From: Bacillus sp. ZZV12-4809
GTDB lineage: Bacteria; Bacillota; Bacilli; Bacillales; Cytobacillaceae
Length of the DNA stretch: 64,000 bases
Direction: 5' to 3'
NCBI RefSeq assembly: GCF_009849585.1
Contig: NZ_VCRN01000020.1
Span: 19,029 to 83,028, forward strand
In this document: positions 43,381 to 53,386 of the stretch, in pieces
Position numbering within the stretch: the first letter of the stretch is position 1
How the letters are laid out: the number at the start of each line of letters is the position of its first letter
The notes under the pieces: generated by a model
Database searches by the model: none
Told to the model about the DNA's origin: nothing
What the model saw: only the letters and a program-made list of their open reading frames with translations
Program-made: the position numbers and the translations under genes

Positions 43381-44865
43381 ATGTACAAAGTACTTGTGGC
43401 CAATCGGGATGAGTATGATACAAAGGGTATAGAGTGGCTGTTGAAATCTTCAATGAACGCATGGGAATTGGAGTCTGCCGAAGATGAAGCAGGGCTTATT
43501 AAAAAGCTCGAAACGTTTCAGCCCGATCTGCTGATTTTTGAACTTGATCTGATAAAGGAAGATGGTTATAGCTCTTTCTTAAAAACGATTCAAATTATAG
43601 GGCCTGATCTTATTGCACTAACAATGGAAGCGACCTTTTCACAGGCAAAGAGAGCTATTGACATGGGTGTAGCAGATTTAATACTTAAGCCCATTTCAGC
43701 GGATATTTTATTAAAATCTGCAAGAAACATTTATAGGCGTCAAATGATGAAAAGTGCAGCTGCTGTAAATAACTCCACCATAGTTACGGAAAAAACCTTT
43801 AATTATCAGGATATATTTTTAGAATCACCGGAACCGGAAGAGCCTTTTCTGTCAATAGGAATAAAAACGGAGAATATATTCGAGCTTCCAAAGTTATATG
43901 ATTTCCTGGAAAGCTATGCTTTCCATAAACAGGTCGATTATTTTATTTTAAGTGACATGGTACTGATCATTGCTGAAAACTCGGGCGTATCCTGGAAAGA
44001 GGAGAGCGTCAGATTTATGAGGAATTGGCAGGAAACCTCTGCAGAACCAATTGCCATCAGCATTTATACAGCTCAGGAAGGGCCGAATACGCTCAAAAGC
44101 CATTATGATGCGAATCGAAAACTGATGGAGTTAACTTTTTTCAGAGGGTTCAATCAGGTAATTGAGGAAGCCGCTATACCTAAATGGCTATCGATAGATC
44201 CGTTCTTAACTCCCGAGGAACAGAGCAGCTGGATTGATTTCCTGAATCAGGCTGATCTGGAAACGATCAAATCATGGTTTTCCAAAGAGTTTCTTATTTT
44301 GGAAGATCCGTACCCGGAACCAGGCCTTATCAGAATACGGCTGACCAGTATTCTCGCACAGATCCGCAGGCATATGAAGACATTTCGGCTTGCCGACGGA
44401 GAAATGGAGGAAGAATACCTTCGTTTATTCCAGACGATCCTGTATTCACCATTGATTTACCGGATTATTAACGAAATGATCAGCTTCATTTCTTATATTT
44501 TTGAAAGTATTCGATCTGATAAGAAGCTGAAGATGGATCTATCTGACAGAGTCCAATTTTTTATAGAGACAAATTACTGGGATTCTTCAGTCACCCTTGA
44601 AAGGGCAGCTGAATACGCAGATCGAAACCCCAATTATATTAGCTCAATACTTGCAAAAAAATGCGGCAAGTCATTTCGGGAGCTTCTCAATGAAACCCGA
44701 ATCAGGCAATCTGCCAAGCTGCTGTTGGAATCAGAAATGAGTATAAAAGAAATCTCAGCCGTCTGCGGTTTTCGAAATCAGCAATATTTCAATAAAGTGT
44801 TCAGTAAAATTAAAGGTATGCCGCCTAATCAATTTAGGAAAAGCCTGCATAAGACCTCCTTGTAA
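43381..44865 (+). CDS. AraC-type response regulator with degenerate receiver domain (YesN-like)
   Basis: The 494-aa product has a receiver-like domain (1-120), a middle region (about 140-380) and a C-terminal AraC helix-turn-helix pair (about 390-490; SSVTLERAAEYADRNPNYIS, MSIKEISAVCGFRNQQYFNKVF). The receiver lacks its key acids: the DD pair is Asn8-Arg9 and the phosphorylation Asp is Glu54 (ELDLIKEDG), while Thr81 and Lys103 are kept. It is therefore unlikely to be controlled by a histidine kinase in the ordinary way. No kinase gene is adjacent. It lies 170 bases upstream of hutU on the same strand, so regulation of the hut genes is plausible but unproven. Confidence 0.85.
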   Translation: MYKVLVANRDEYDTKGIEWLLKSSMNAWELESAEDEAGLIKKLETFQPDLLIFELDLIKEDGYSSFLKTIQIIGPDLIALTMEATFSQAKRAIDMGVADLILKPISADILLKSARNIYRRQMMKSAAAVNNSTIVTEKTFNYQDIFLESPEPEEPFLSIGIKTENIFELPKLYDFLESYAFHKQVDYFILSDMVLIIAENSGVSWKEESVRFMRNWQETSAEPIAISIYTAQEGPNTLKSHYDANRKLMELTFFRGFNQVIEEAAIPKWLSIDPFLTPEEQSSWIDFLNQADLETIKSWFSKEFLILEDPYPEPGLIRIRLTSILAQIRRHMKTFRLADGEMEEEYLRLFQTILYSPLIYRIINEMISFISYIFESIRSDKKLKMDLSDRVQFFIETNYWDSSVTLERAAEYADRNPNYISSILAKKCGKSFRELLNETRIRQSAKLLLESEMSIKEISAVCGFRNQQYFNKVFSKIKGMPPNQFRKSLHKTSL

Positions 44866-44886
44866 AGGGAGGTTATTATTTTTGTA
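44851..44886 (+). terminator. Terminator after the AraC-type gene
   Basis: ACCTCC / GGAGGT stem, then TATTATTTTT. Short stem and imperfect T run. Confidence 0.5.
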
Positions 44887-45038
44887 TTAATTTATAAAAA
44901 CACCAATATAAGTATAAAAAATATTAAAATCAACTGCCAAAATCTTATATTTTTATAAAAAATCAAACCTAATTATCCTACTTTTCAGATAGTTCTCATT
45001 ATAAAATCTAAATATGAGATAACATTGGAGGGATAACA

Positions 45039-46700
45039 ATGAAAGCGGAAACAAAAAGAGAAATTAAAAATTATCAAGGCAGTGAGCTTCATGCAAAGGG
45101 CTGGATCCAAGAAGCGGCACTCCGCATGTTAATGAATAACTTAAACAAAGAGGTTGCAGAGATTCCGGAAGAACTGGTTGTTTACGGAGGCATTGGGAAG
45201 GCTGCCCGTAATTGGGATTGCTATGATGCGATTGTGAAAACTCTGCATGAATTAGAGGACGATGAAACACTTCTGGTTCAATCCGGAAAGCCGGTTGCCG
45301 TCTTTAAATCACATAAAGATGCACCAAAAGTATTGATTGCCAATTCAAATCTGGTGCCTGCCTGGGCAAACTGGGATACCTTCCATGAGCTTGATAAGAA
45401 AGGCCTTATGATGTATGGGCAAATGACAGCCGGAAGCTGGATTTACATCGGAAGCCAAGGGATCGTTCAGGGAACATATGAAACTTTTGCAGAGCTTGGC
45501 AGACAGCACTTCTCCGGCTCACTGAAACAAACGATAACTTTGACAGCAGGCCTTGGCGGAATGGGCGGAGCTCAGCCGCTTGCAGTGACCATGAATGATG
45601 GTGTCTGCATTGCCATTGATGTGGATGAATACCGCATTGACCGCAGGCTAGAAACTAAATATCTGGATACAAAGGTTTATACAATTGAAGAAGCTATTAA
45701 ATTGGCAACAGAGGCAAAGCAGGAAGGCCGTCCGCTTTCTATTGGTCTATTAGGAAATGCAGCTGAAATTCTTCCAAAAATGCTTAAAATGAACTTCATT
45801 CCTGATGTCCTGACTGACCAGACTTCTGCACATGATCCTTTAAATGGCTATGTTCCAATTGGCTACTCTTTAGAGGAGGCAGCTGTTCTGCGGAAGGAGG
45901 ATGCTGCTGAATATGTTCAGAAATCAAAAGCCAGCATGGCTGTCCATGTTCAGGCTATGCTGGATATGCAGAAGAAGGGCGCCGTTACATTTGACTACGG
46001 CAACAATATCCGTCAGGTCGCAAAAGATGAAGGCATCGAGAATGCTTTTGATTTTCCTGGATTCGTGCCTGCCTATATCCGTCCACTATTCTGCGAAGGA
46101 AAAGGGCCTTTCCGCTGGGTAGCATTATCTGGAGACCCTGAGGATATCTATAAAACAGATGAAGTAATCCTGCGTGAATTTGCGGATAACGAACACCTTT
46201 GCAAATGGATCAAAATGGCACGTGAGAAAATCCAATTCCAGGGACTTCCTTCCAGAATTTGCTGGCTTGGTTATGGGGAGCGCGCAAGATTTGGAAAAAT
46301 CATCAATGATATGGTAGCTCGCGGAGAACTTAAAGCACCGATTGTTATCGGCCGTGATCATCTGGATTCTGGTTCAGTTGCCTCTCCAAACCGTGAGACA
46401 GAAGCCATGAAGGACGGCAGTGATGCAGTGGCAGACTGGCCAATCCTGAATGCGCTGATCAATGCAGTCGGCGGTGCAAGCTGGGTTTCCGTCCACCATG
46501 GAGGCGGCGTAGGAATGGGCTATTCCCTTCATGCAGGAATGGTTATTGTGGCAGACGGCACAAAGGAAGCAGAGCAGCGTCTTGAACGTGTCCTCACTAC
46601 TGACCCTGGAATGGGAATCGTACGACATGTAGATGCAGGCTATGATCTCGCTATTAAAACGGCCAAAGAAAAAGGCGTAAACATTCCAATGATGAAATAA
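45039..46700 (+). CDS. hutU: Urocanate hydratase
   Basis: The 553-aa NAD-dependent enzyme hydrates urocanate to 4-imidazolone-5-propionate, the second step of histidine use. Motifs include [21 protein letters not shown], and the C-terminal [14 protein letters not shown]. Length is usual. ATG follows ATTGGAGGGATAACA. It begins the hutU-hutI-hutG run. hutH (histidase) and the antiterminator gene hutP, found before hutU in B. subtilis, are absent here, so histidine entry or regulation must be encoded elsewhere. A CodY-like sequence with three mismatches lies at 44980-44994; the evidence is weak. Confidence 0.97.
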   Translation: MKAETKREIKNYQGSELHAKGWIQEAALRMLMNNLNKEVAEIPEELVVYGGIGKAARNWDCYDAIVKTLHELEDDETLLVQSGKPVAVFKSHKDAPKVLIANSNLVPAWANWDTFHELDKKGLMMYGQMTAGSWIYIGSQGIVQGTYETFAELGRQHFSGSLKQTITLTAGLGGMGGAQPLAVTMNDGVCIAIDVDEYRIDRRLETKYLDTKVYTIEEAIKLATEAKQEGRPLSIGLLGNAAEILPKMLKMNFIPDVLTDQTSAHDPLNGYVPIGYSLEEAAVLRKEDAAEYVQKSKASMAVHVQAMLDMQKKGAVTFDYGNNIRQVAKDEGIENAFDFPGFVPAYIRPLFCEGKGPFRWVALSGDPEDIYKTDEVILREFADNEHLCKWIKMAREKIQFQGLPSRICWLGYGERARFGKIINDMVARGELKAPIVIGRDHLDSGSVASPNRETEAMKDGSDAVADWPILNALINAVGGASWVSVHHGGGVGMGYSLHAGMVIVADGTKEAEQRLERVLTTDPGMGIVRHVDAGYDLAIKTAKEKGVNIPMMK

Positions 46701-46740
46701 AGCTCTAACACTAGCAAATACGACATAATTTATTCGATGA

Positions 46741-46788
46741 GGAAGCTCTCCAATCCGATATTTGTGCGGATTGGATCTTCCATTTTTT
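46741..46788 (+). terminator. Intercistronic hairpin hutU-hutI, terminator-like
   Basis: TCCAATCCG / CGGATTGGA, with an outer GGAAG / CTTCC, is followed by ATTTTTT and then the hutI RBS. It may set the hutU:hutI ratio by partial termination or by mRNA processing. Confidence 0.5.
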
Positions 46789-46805
46789 AAGGAGGCACTA
46801 CAAAA

Positions 46806-48092
46806 ATGCACTCAAAACCTATTTTTATCAAACAGGCAAATCAAATGATTACTATGAAGGGCAGCTCCAAACAGCCGCTGACTAAAGAAAAAATGAGTGA
46901 GCTTTTTATTATTGAAGATGGGGCGGTATGGGTTGAAGAAGGAAGAATCAAATCCGCAGGGACAACTGCTGAACTTGAAGCAGAATATCAAAACAGGCTT
47001 AACGAAGCTGAAATCATTAACGCCAAAGGGAAAATCCTCCTTCCAGGATTAGTTGATCCGCATACACACCTTGTTTATGCAGGCAGCAGAGAAGAGGAAT
47101 TCAATATGCGCCTGAACGGGGCGACGTATATGGAAATTATGAATAATGGCGGAGGTATCCATGCCACCACTTCTATGACCAGAACTGCATCTGAAGAAGA
47201 ATTGGTAGATGCAAGTCTTGTACGCCTTGATCGCTTTCTAAAGCACGGAGTTACCACGATTGAAGCAAAAAGCGGATACGGATTAGATTGGGAAACAGAG
47301 CGAAAACAATTGACAGCAGCCCGGAAAGCGGATGAGCTGCATCCGGTGGAGGTTGTCCGCACCTTTATGGGGGCACATGCGGTACCTGCAGAATACAAAG
47401 AAAATCCTGATGCTTTTATTAACTTGGTCATTGAAGAAATGCTGCCAAAAGTCGCGGAAGAAAAGCTTGCTGAATTCAACGATATTTTCTGCGAAAGAGG
47501 CGTGTTTACACCTGAACAGTCAAGAAAACTTCTTGAAGCAGGAAAGAAGTACGGCCTGACTCCGAAAATCCATGCGGATGAAATCGAACCTTATGAGGGG
47601 GCAGAGCTTGCCGCTGAAGTTGGAGCCATCTCTGCAGATCATTTGCTTAGAGCATCGGATAAAGGCATGGAAATGATGGCTGAAAAAGGAGTAATCGGTG
47701 TGCTGCTTCCAGGCACAGCATTTTTTCTAATGGCTGAAGCTGCCAGGGGACGCCGCATGATTGATAAGGGCGTGCCAGTTGCATTATCAACAGATTGCAA
47801 CCCAGGCTCTTCGCCAACCTGCTCCATGCCTTTTATGATGAATCTTGCATGTATGCATATGGGGTTAACACCGGCTGAAGCCATTACGGCCGCTACCATT
47901 AATGCAGCACATGCGATCAATCGTGCCGAAGAAGTGGGTAGCATAGAGCCCGGCAAAAAGGCTGATCTGCTTTTGCTCAATGTACCGAACTACATGCAAA
48001 TGCAATATCACTACGGCATGAACCATACGGACACTGTGATAAAAAATGGGGAAGTAGTGGTTAAGGGAGGAAGTTTATGCTACCAACAATAA
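46806..48092 (+). CDS. hutI: Imidazolonepropionase
   Basis: The 428-aa amidohydrolase opens the imidazolone ring to N-formimidoyl-L-glutamate. Metal-binding His86 and His88 lie in VDPHTHLVYAG, and a later HADEIEPYEG motif and the Asp in STDCNPGSSP complete the site. ATG follows TTAAGGAGGCACTACAAAA. Its end overlaps hutG by 16 bases. A terminator-like hairpin separates it from hutU. Confidence 0.96.
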   Translation: MHSKPIFIKQANQMITMKGSSKQPLTKEKMSELFIIEDGAVWVEEGRIKSAGTTAELEAEYQNRLNEAEIINAKGKILLPGLVDPHTHLVYAGSREEEFNMRLNGATYMEIMNNGGGIHATTSMTRTASEEELVDASLVRLDRFLKHGVTTIEAKSGYGLDWETERKQLTAARKADELHPVEVVRTFMGAHAVPAEYKENPDAFINLVIEEMLPKVAEEKLAEFNDIFCERGVFTPEQSRKLLEAGKKYGLTPKIHADEIEPYEGAELAAEVGAISADHLLRASDKGMEMMAEKGVIGVLLPGTAFFLMAEAARGRRMIDKGVPVALSTDCNPGSSPTCSMPFMMNLACMHMGLTPAEAITAATINAAHAINRAEEVGSIEPGKKADLLLLNVPNYMQMQYHYGMNHTDTVIKNGEVVVKGGSLCYQQ

Positions 48093-49057
48093 ATCCTCCC
48101 GGGTTTTTTTGGCCCCAATCCGAATTAGGAACCGACGTAAAAGTGAATGAATGGATACGCCAAATCCAGCGGGAAGGTGATTTGAAGGCAGAAAACTGGG
48201 ATGTCGTGCTTTTCGGTGTCCCTCTTTCCCGCTCATCGATAAGCGCATCAGGAGCATCTGAATTCCCTGAATCCTTCAGGAGGTCCTGGAAAGGCTTTTC
48301 CACATATAATTTGGATTTTGAAAGTGATCTTCAAGAACTGAAGGTGGCTGATCTTGGTGACGTGAAAATGCATTTCACGGATATTCCGCAATGCCATGCC
48401 AATATTAAGCAAACGATGAAAGACGTAAGGACTCAATTTCCAGATTCATTTCCTATTGCGATCGGGGGAGATCACTCCATCACAGCCATGCTTGTCAGCG
48501 GCCTGAAGGAACTGGAGCCTGAAAAAGAAATCGGCATTCTCCAGCTGGATACGCATCTTGATCTCCGGAGTCTTGAAGACCATGGACCGACCAATGGGAC
48601 TCCTATCCGAAATTTGATTCAGAATAATAAGATCAAAGGGGAAAATGTCTACAATATGGGCCTGCATGGCTTTTTCAACACCCAGTCGCTCGTCCACTAT
48701 GCTAAAGAGCACAAGCTCAATTATATTACCCTTAAGGAAGCCAGAAGACGGGGAATGGAAGAAACGGTTAAAGAATCACTCCGGCAGCTGGAAACAAAAG
48801 TGGATAAAATTTATGTCACGATTGATATGGATGTGCTGGATATTGGTTTTGCGCCAGGGGTACCCGCATCTACACCAGGCGGCATGACTACTGAAGAACT
48901 ATTTACAGCCGTTTACACTGCGGGACTTTCCTCTAAAACGGAAGCCATGGATATTGTCTGCCTTGACCCAACAAGAGATCACCAGGCACAGCCAACCGTG
49001 AAAGCAGGCACATACACATTTCTGACCTTTTTGACTGCCTTATTGAACAGAAGGTAA
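48077..49057 (+). CDS. hutG: Formimidoylglutamase
   Basis: The 326-aa arginase-family enzyme hydrolyses N-formimidoylglutamate to glutamate and formamide. Manganese-binding motifs are IGGDHSITAML, QLDTHLDLR and TIDMDVLDI. ATG 48077 lies within the end of hutI, after AAGGGAGGAAGTTT, so the two are translationally coupled. It completes the urocanate-to-glutamate path. A short gap leads to the YjiH-type membrane protein gene. Confidence 0.95.
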   Translation: MLPTINPPGFFWPQSELGTDVKVNEWIRQIQREGDLKAENWDVVLFGVPLSRSSISASGASEFPESFRRSWKGFSTYNLDFESDLQELKVADLGDVKMHFTDIPQCHANIKQTMKDVRTQFPDSFPIAIGGDHSITAMLVSGLKELEPEKEIGILQLDTHLDLRSLEDHGPTNGTPIRNLIQNNKIKGENVYNMGLHGFFNTQSLVHYAKEHKLNYITLKEARRRGMEETVKESLRQLETKVDKIYVTIDMDVLDIGFAPGVPASTPGGMTTEELFTAVYTAGLSSKTEAMDIVCLDPTRDHQAQPTVKAGTYTFLTFLTALLNRR

Positions 49058-49104
49058 GGGGCACACACTGCTCCTTGCCTTTAAACTGAAGAGGGGGAAT
49101 GAGA

Positions 49105-50445
49105 ATGGAAAAAGAAACAATGTTAAGGCAATCTCAACAGCCGGCACTAAATCACAACGCCACTTTTAAAAACAAAGTTAAGTTTTTTCTTTTCAGCTCC
49201 ATTGGCCTATTTATGTTTTTTGTTCCCGTTACCATTGATGATAAATCCTCTATCATGCTGGACCATTTCGTCTCTGCCATTCAAACTTTCATACCATCTG
49301 CAATTCCTTACTATGCTTTGCTTGTCATACTGCTTGGCGCCATTTATCCTTTCTGGACAAAAACCTGGCACAAAAACAAGGTAAACATCGTATTCTCCAT
49401 TTTTAAAGTGATCGGATTTATTACCGCCTTCATGATTGTTTTCGGTTTTGGTCCTGCCTGGCTATTTGACCCGAGCATGGGACCCTTTTTGTTTGACAAA
49501 CTCGTTATCTCTGTAGGACTGCTTGTTCCCATCGGATCTGTATTTCTTGCACTGCTTGTTGGGTATGGATTACTCGAATTTTTCGGTGTCATCATGCAGC
49601 CGATCATGAAGCCGATCTGGAAAACACCCGGAAAATCAGCGATTGATGCAGTTGCTTCTTTTGTTGGAAGCTATTCAATCGGACTGCTCATAACCAACAG
49701 GGTATTCAAAGAAGGAAAATATACTATCAAAGAAGCAGCCATTATTGCTACAGGATTCTCTACGGTTTCCGCAACGTTTATGATTGTTGTGGCCAAAACA
49801 CTGGGGTTGATGGAAATCTGGAATACCTATTTTTGGACAACGTTTGCTGTCACTTTCATCGTTACAGCTATAACCGTTAGGATTTGGCCACTAAAATCTA
49901 TGAGCGAAGAATATTACAATGGCCAGGAGCCTCCAGTTGAATCCTTCACGGGGAGCCGTCTGCAGGCAGCCTGGAAAGAAGCGATGGATACAGCTGCCCA
50001 GTCACCTTCATTATGGAAAAACATCATGGATAATCTAAAAGACGGCTTTGTTATGACAATGTCCATTTTGCCTTCCATTATGTCTGTCGGTTTATTCGGC
50101 CTCGTTCTTGCTGAATTTACCCCTGTGTTTGATTGGCTGGGATATATTTTTTATCCTTTTACGGCTCTGGTACAACTCCCCGAACCATTATTGGCAGCCA
50201 AGGCAAGTGCAGTGGGAATTGCTGAGATGTTTCTCCCAGCCTTGCTGGCAGCTGAGGCTGCAATGGTCACTAAATTTGTAATCGGAGTTGTTTCTGTATC
50301 AGCCATAATATTCTTTTCAGCACTTGTTCCGTGTATTTTATCAACAGAAATTCCTATAACCATTCCGCAGCTCCTTGTCATCTGGACAGAGAGAACCATT
50401 CTGACCATACTGATTACTGCTCCACTAGCCTATTTGCTGCTTTAA
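49105..50445 (+). CDS. YjiH-family membrane protein, hut-associated
   Basis: The product is about 446 aa with roughly ten membrane segments and a nucleoside-recognition (Gate) fold like that of YjiH proteins. Its place directly after hutG, in one direction and 47 bases away, suggests a role in the uptake of histidine, urocanate or a product, replacing the HutM permease found there in B. subtilis. This is inference from context. I choose ATG 49105, eight bases after GAGGGGGA; ATG 49099 is too close to that RBS. A terminator follows, closing the operon. Confidence 0.8.
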   Translation: MEKETMLRQSQQPALNHNATFKNKVKFFLFSSIGLFMFFVPVTIDDKSSIMLDHFVSAIQTFIPSAIPYYALLVILLGAIYPFWTKTWHKNKVNIVFSIFKVIGFITAFMIVFGFGPAWLFDPSMGPFLFDKLVISVGLLVPIGSVFLALLVGYGLLEFFGVIMQPIMKPIWKTPGKSAIDAVASFVGSYSIGLLITNRVFKEGKYTIKEAAIIATGFSTVSATFMIVVAKTLGLMEIWNTYFWTTFAVTFIVTAITVRIWPLKSMSEEYYNGQEPPVESFTGSRLQAAWKEAMDTAAQSPSLWKNIMDNLKDGFVMTMSILPSIMSVGLFGLVLAEFTPVFDWLGYIFYPFTALVQLPEPLLAAKASAVGIAEMFLPALLAAEAAMVTKFVIGVVSVSAIIFFSALVPCILSTEIPITIPQLLVIWTERTILTILITAPLAYLLL

Positions 50446-50482
50446 CTGGAAATCCCCGCTCACTTCAGCGGGGATTTTTCGC
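50445..50482 (+). terminator. Terminator of the hut operon
   Basis: AAATCCCCGCT / AGCGGGGATTT followed by a T run. Confidence 0.85.
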
Positions 50483-50546
50483 ATAGAATTTTCCTCCACA
50501 ACCAAACTAACAGAGGAATGAGTCTAAGAATAGCAGGTGATGGAAT

Positions 50547-51746
50547 TTGTACAGGCTGTATACACATAATGACCTTGATGGCGTCGGCTGCGGCATAGTG
50601 GCCAAGATCGCGTTTGGAAAAGATGTTGAGGTACGCTATAACTCTGTAATGGGACTTGATTATCAGATTGAAAAATTACTGGAAAACGAAAAAAATATAA
50701 AAGATGATTTCTTAATTATCACGGATTTATCTGTTAATGACGAAAATTTGATCCGGCTTGATGATCTGGCAAAAAGCGGGGGAAAAGTCAGATTGATTGA
50801 CCATCACAAAACAGCTCTTCACTTTAATGATTACAGCTGGGGGAGAGTGAAGGTGCAATATGAAGATGGCAGGCTCACGGCTGCCACTTCTTTGTTGTAT
50901 GAGTATCTTCAGGAGCATGAACTGATTGAGCCATCGCAGGCCCTCGATGAATTTGTCGAGCTTGTGCGGCAGTATGACACTTGGGAATGGGACCAAAATG
51001 ATAATTTGAAGGCAAAAAATTTGAATGATTTGTTTTTCATGGTTTCCATTGATGAATTTGAGGAAAAAATGACCGATAGAATCATGAACTCTGATACTTT
51101 CGAATTTGATGATTTTGAACAAAAACTGCTTGAAATGGAAGAGGAAAAGATTGAGCGTTACGTAAGACGGAAGAAGCGGGAACTTGTACAAACGTTCATC
51201 GGAGAACATTGCGCAGGAGTTGTCCATGCAGAGTCTTATCATTCAGAACTGGGAAATGAACTTGGTAAAGAGTATCCGCATCTGGACTACATTGCAATCT
51301 TAAACCTCGGAGGCAAAAAAATCAGCTTCAGAACAATCCATGACCATGTTGATGTATCTGCCGTGGCAGGAAAATATGGAGGGGGAGGACATGCCAAAGC
51401 ATCGGGCTGTTCAATGGGAAAGGATGCTTTTAAACTATTTGTTCAAGACATATTTCCCCTGGACCCTTTGAGACAGGATGCATTCAAAAACAAATACAAT
51501 AATAAAAACGCCAAGCAGGGCTCACTATACGAAAATAAGAAAGGAGACAAATTTTTTATTTTTGCTGAAATGGACAACAAATGGATCCTTGAATTGAATG
51601 GAAAGCCAATGCAGGAACCTTACCCTGATTTCCAGACAGCAGAAAATTACATTAAAAGAAAGTACCAGGCATGGCTGGTTCATGATGATATTTATGTTGA
51701 ATTCTTGAAGCGTTTTTATATGAAGGAAAAAAAGCAGCAAAAATAG
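50547..51746 (+). CDS. nrnB: DHH-family oligoribonuclease NrnB
   Basis: The 399-aa DHH-phosphoesterase degrades short RNA oligonucleotides. The first DHD site is THNDLDGVG (residues 6-14), the DHH motif is LIDHHKTA (about 89), and the DHHA1 domain has GKYGGGGHAKASG (about 289). Full length and family order match B. subtilis NrnB (YngD). The start is TTG 50547, seven to nine bases after AGGTGATGG. Weak C-terminal sequence beyond residue 310 is typical of NrnB. A terminator overlaps the stop. Confidence 0.9.
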   Translation: MYRLYTHNDLDGVGCGIVAKIAFGKDVEVRYNSVMGLDYQIEKLLENEKNIKDDFLIITDLSVNDENLIRLDDLAKSGGKVRLIDHHKTALHFNDYSWGRVKVQYEDGRLTAATSLLYEYLQEHELIEPSQALDEFVELVRQYDTWEWDQNDNLKAKNLNDLFFMVSIDEFEEKMTDRIMNSDTFEFDDFEQKLLEMEEEKIERYVRRKKRELVQTFIGEHCAGVVHAESYHSELGNELGKEYPHLDYIAILNLGGKKISFRTIHDHVDVSAVAGKYGGGGHAKASGCSMGKDAFKLFVQDIFPLDPLRQDAFKNKYNNKNAKQGSLYENKKGDKFFIFAEMDNKWILELNGKPMQEPYPDFQTAENYIKRKYQAWLVHDDIYVEFLKRFYMKEKKQQK

Positions 51747-51772
51747 CAGTCCGTTTGGATTGCTTTTTTTTG
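51745..51772 (+). terminator. Terminator of nrnB
   Basis: AGCAGTCC / GGATTGCT (one G-U) followed by T7. Confidence 0.8.
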
Positions 51773-51781
51773 TAGATTCAG

Positions 51782-51995
51782 TCATTTTTCTTGAAGACCC
51801 GGTAATTAGTTTCAATTAACTGCCATTTTTCGTTGATGCCCGCTTTTTGGGCGTTATTCCTCCCGGTTAGTTAGTTACCATTTTCCTTGAGACCCCGCCA
51901 GTCTGGCGTTATTCTCCCGATTAATTACCTATACCCTTGAGAGCCCGCCTGTATAGGCGTTATCACCCCCGATCAACTACCATTTCCACTTAAAA
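51782..51995. repeat. Degenerate tandem repeat, about four units of 41-55 bp
   Basis: The start CATTTTxCTTGAG recurs near 51782, 51823, 51878, 51928 and (partially) 51980. Each of the middle units has a mini-hairpin (CGCCAGTCTGGCG, CGCCTGTATAGGCG, CCCGCTTTTTGGGCG) followed by GTTATTC and CCCGATTA-like sequence. No gene is seen here. Confidence 0.65.
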
Positions 51996-52138
51996 AATTT
52001 CCTTTCATTATCAAACTTCTCAAATTCCGGCATAAAATTTTCAATTATGTAACAATTTATAAATATGATAGGGCTATGCATCTATTGTTTGATACAATCA
52101 GTATGGATTTATTATCGGCTTGAATTGGATGTGTATTT

Positions 52139-53314
52139 ATGAGAAAACTCCTTGCTTTTATACTGCTTTTTCTATGTTATCCAACTTCATATACTGCTGC
52201 TGAAGAAACAGCAGAACCTGAAATTATCAGTGAAGCGGCCATTGTTACAGATTCTGAATCAGGAGCTGTTTTATATGGCAAAAACGCAGATAAAAAGATG
52301 TACCCGGCCAGTTTGACAAAAATAGCAACAGCCATTTATGCCATTGAAAATGGCGATCTGAATGATATGGTGACAATCAGCAAAAAAGCTGCAGAGACTG
52401 AAGGAACACGAGTGTATTTGGAGGAAGGGGAGCAGGTTCCCTTAAAAAAACTCATTCAGGGCATGCTTATTAATTCAGGGAATGATGCTGCCTGGGGGAT
52501 TGCTGAGCATCTTGACGGCAATATTCAAACCTTCTCAGAGAATCTCAATCGCTATCTGGAAGAAAAGGCAGGTTTAAAAAATACCCACTTTATTAATCCG
52601 CACGGTTTGTATGATGACAACCATTATACAACCGCAGCAGACCTTGCGAATTTGACTAATTATGCCCTAAAGAATGAAACCTTTAGAAAGATCTACGGAA
52701 CAAAGGAATTGAAGTGGACAGGAAAGTCGTGGGATACCACCATTTTTACTCATCACAGAATGCTTAAAGGGGAGGTACCATTCGAGGGAGTGACAGGGGG
52801 AAAGACCGGTTTTGTGGATGAAGCCAAACAGACTCTTGCTACCTCTGCTGAAAATGATTCAATCAAGTTAACCGCCATTGTGTTAAAAGCTGATTACAAG
52901 CGGGATATTTATAATGATACGAAAAACCTTTTGAATTATGGATACAGCAACTTTGAAACTGCGGCACTGAGCAGCACTGAGGTTTTTCCCTCTGATGGAA
53001 AAACCTATACGACAGGCGGTGAGACTATACCCATCACTTTGCCTAAAGGGGACTACGAGGAAAACATTACAGCAAAAGGAAAGCTGCAGATAAAGGATGA
53101 GACCGGGAGGATTATTCAGTCTGTAAAGCTTGTAGAGGACAAACAGGATGAAGTGGTTTCAAGTCAGCTGAATAATACAGCTGATGAGCCTGAAAAAGAA
53201 ACCACTGGGTATTATGGAAAAGCAGGATTAACCCTATTTTTATTTGGGGTCTTTATCCTTGTTTTAAGGAAAAACCTTAAAGAAAAAGCAAGAAGAAGGA
53301 GAAGACGGGTATAA
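52139..53314 (+). CDS. D-alanyl-D-alanine carboxypeptidase (peptidase S11)
   Basis: The 391-aa penicillin-binding protein removes the last D-alanine from peptidoglycan side chains. The three active-site motifs are intact: Ser58-x-x-Lys61 (SLTK), Ser113-Gly-Asn115, and Lys222-Thr-Gly (KTGF). The signal peptide is at about 1-21. A beta-rich second domain occupies about 285-350, and the tail holds a membrane helix (about 361-378) and a poly-Arg end. It is of the DacA/DacF class. ATG 52139 has only a weak GGATG upstream. The gene is single, with a terminator. Confidence 0.93.
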   Translation: MRKLLAFILLFLCYPTSYTAAEETAEPEIISEAAIVTDSESGAVLYGKNADKKMYPASLTKIATAIYAIENGDLNDMVTISKKAAETEGTRVYLEEGEQVPLKKLIQGMLINSGNDAAWGIAEHLDGNIQTFSENLNRYLEEKAGLKNTHFINPHGLYDDNHYTTAADLANLTNYALKNETFRKIYGTKELKWTGKSWDTTIFTHHRMLKGEVPFEGVTGGKTGFVDEAKQTLATSAENDSIKLTAIVLKADYKRDIYNDTKNLLNYGYSNFETAALSSTEVFPSDGKTYTTGGETIPITLPKGDYEENITAKGKLQIKDETGRIIQSVKLVEDKQDEVVSSQLNNTADEPEKETTGYYGKAGLTLFLFGVFILVLRKNLKEKARRRRRRV

Positions 53315-53329
53315 AGCCCGTCTTTTTTA
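53300..53329 (+). terminator. Terminator after the carboxypeptidase gene
   Basis: AGACGGG / CCCGTCT followed by T6. Confidence 0.85.
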
Positions 53330-53346
53330 ATTGAAGGCACCATTGA

Positions 53347-53376
53347 AAAAGACTAAAGAATATTTCTTTAGTCTTT
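53347..53376. terminator. Palindromic terminator of the YkuS gene
   Basis: AAAGACTAAAGAA / TTCTTTAGTCTTT with a three-base loop. Confidence 0.65.
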
Positions 53377-53386
53377 GGCTCACCCG

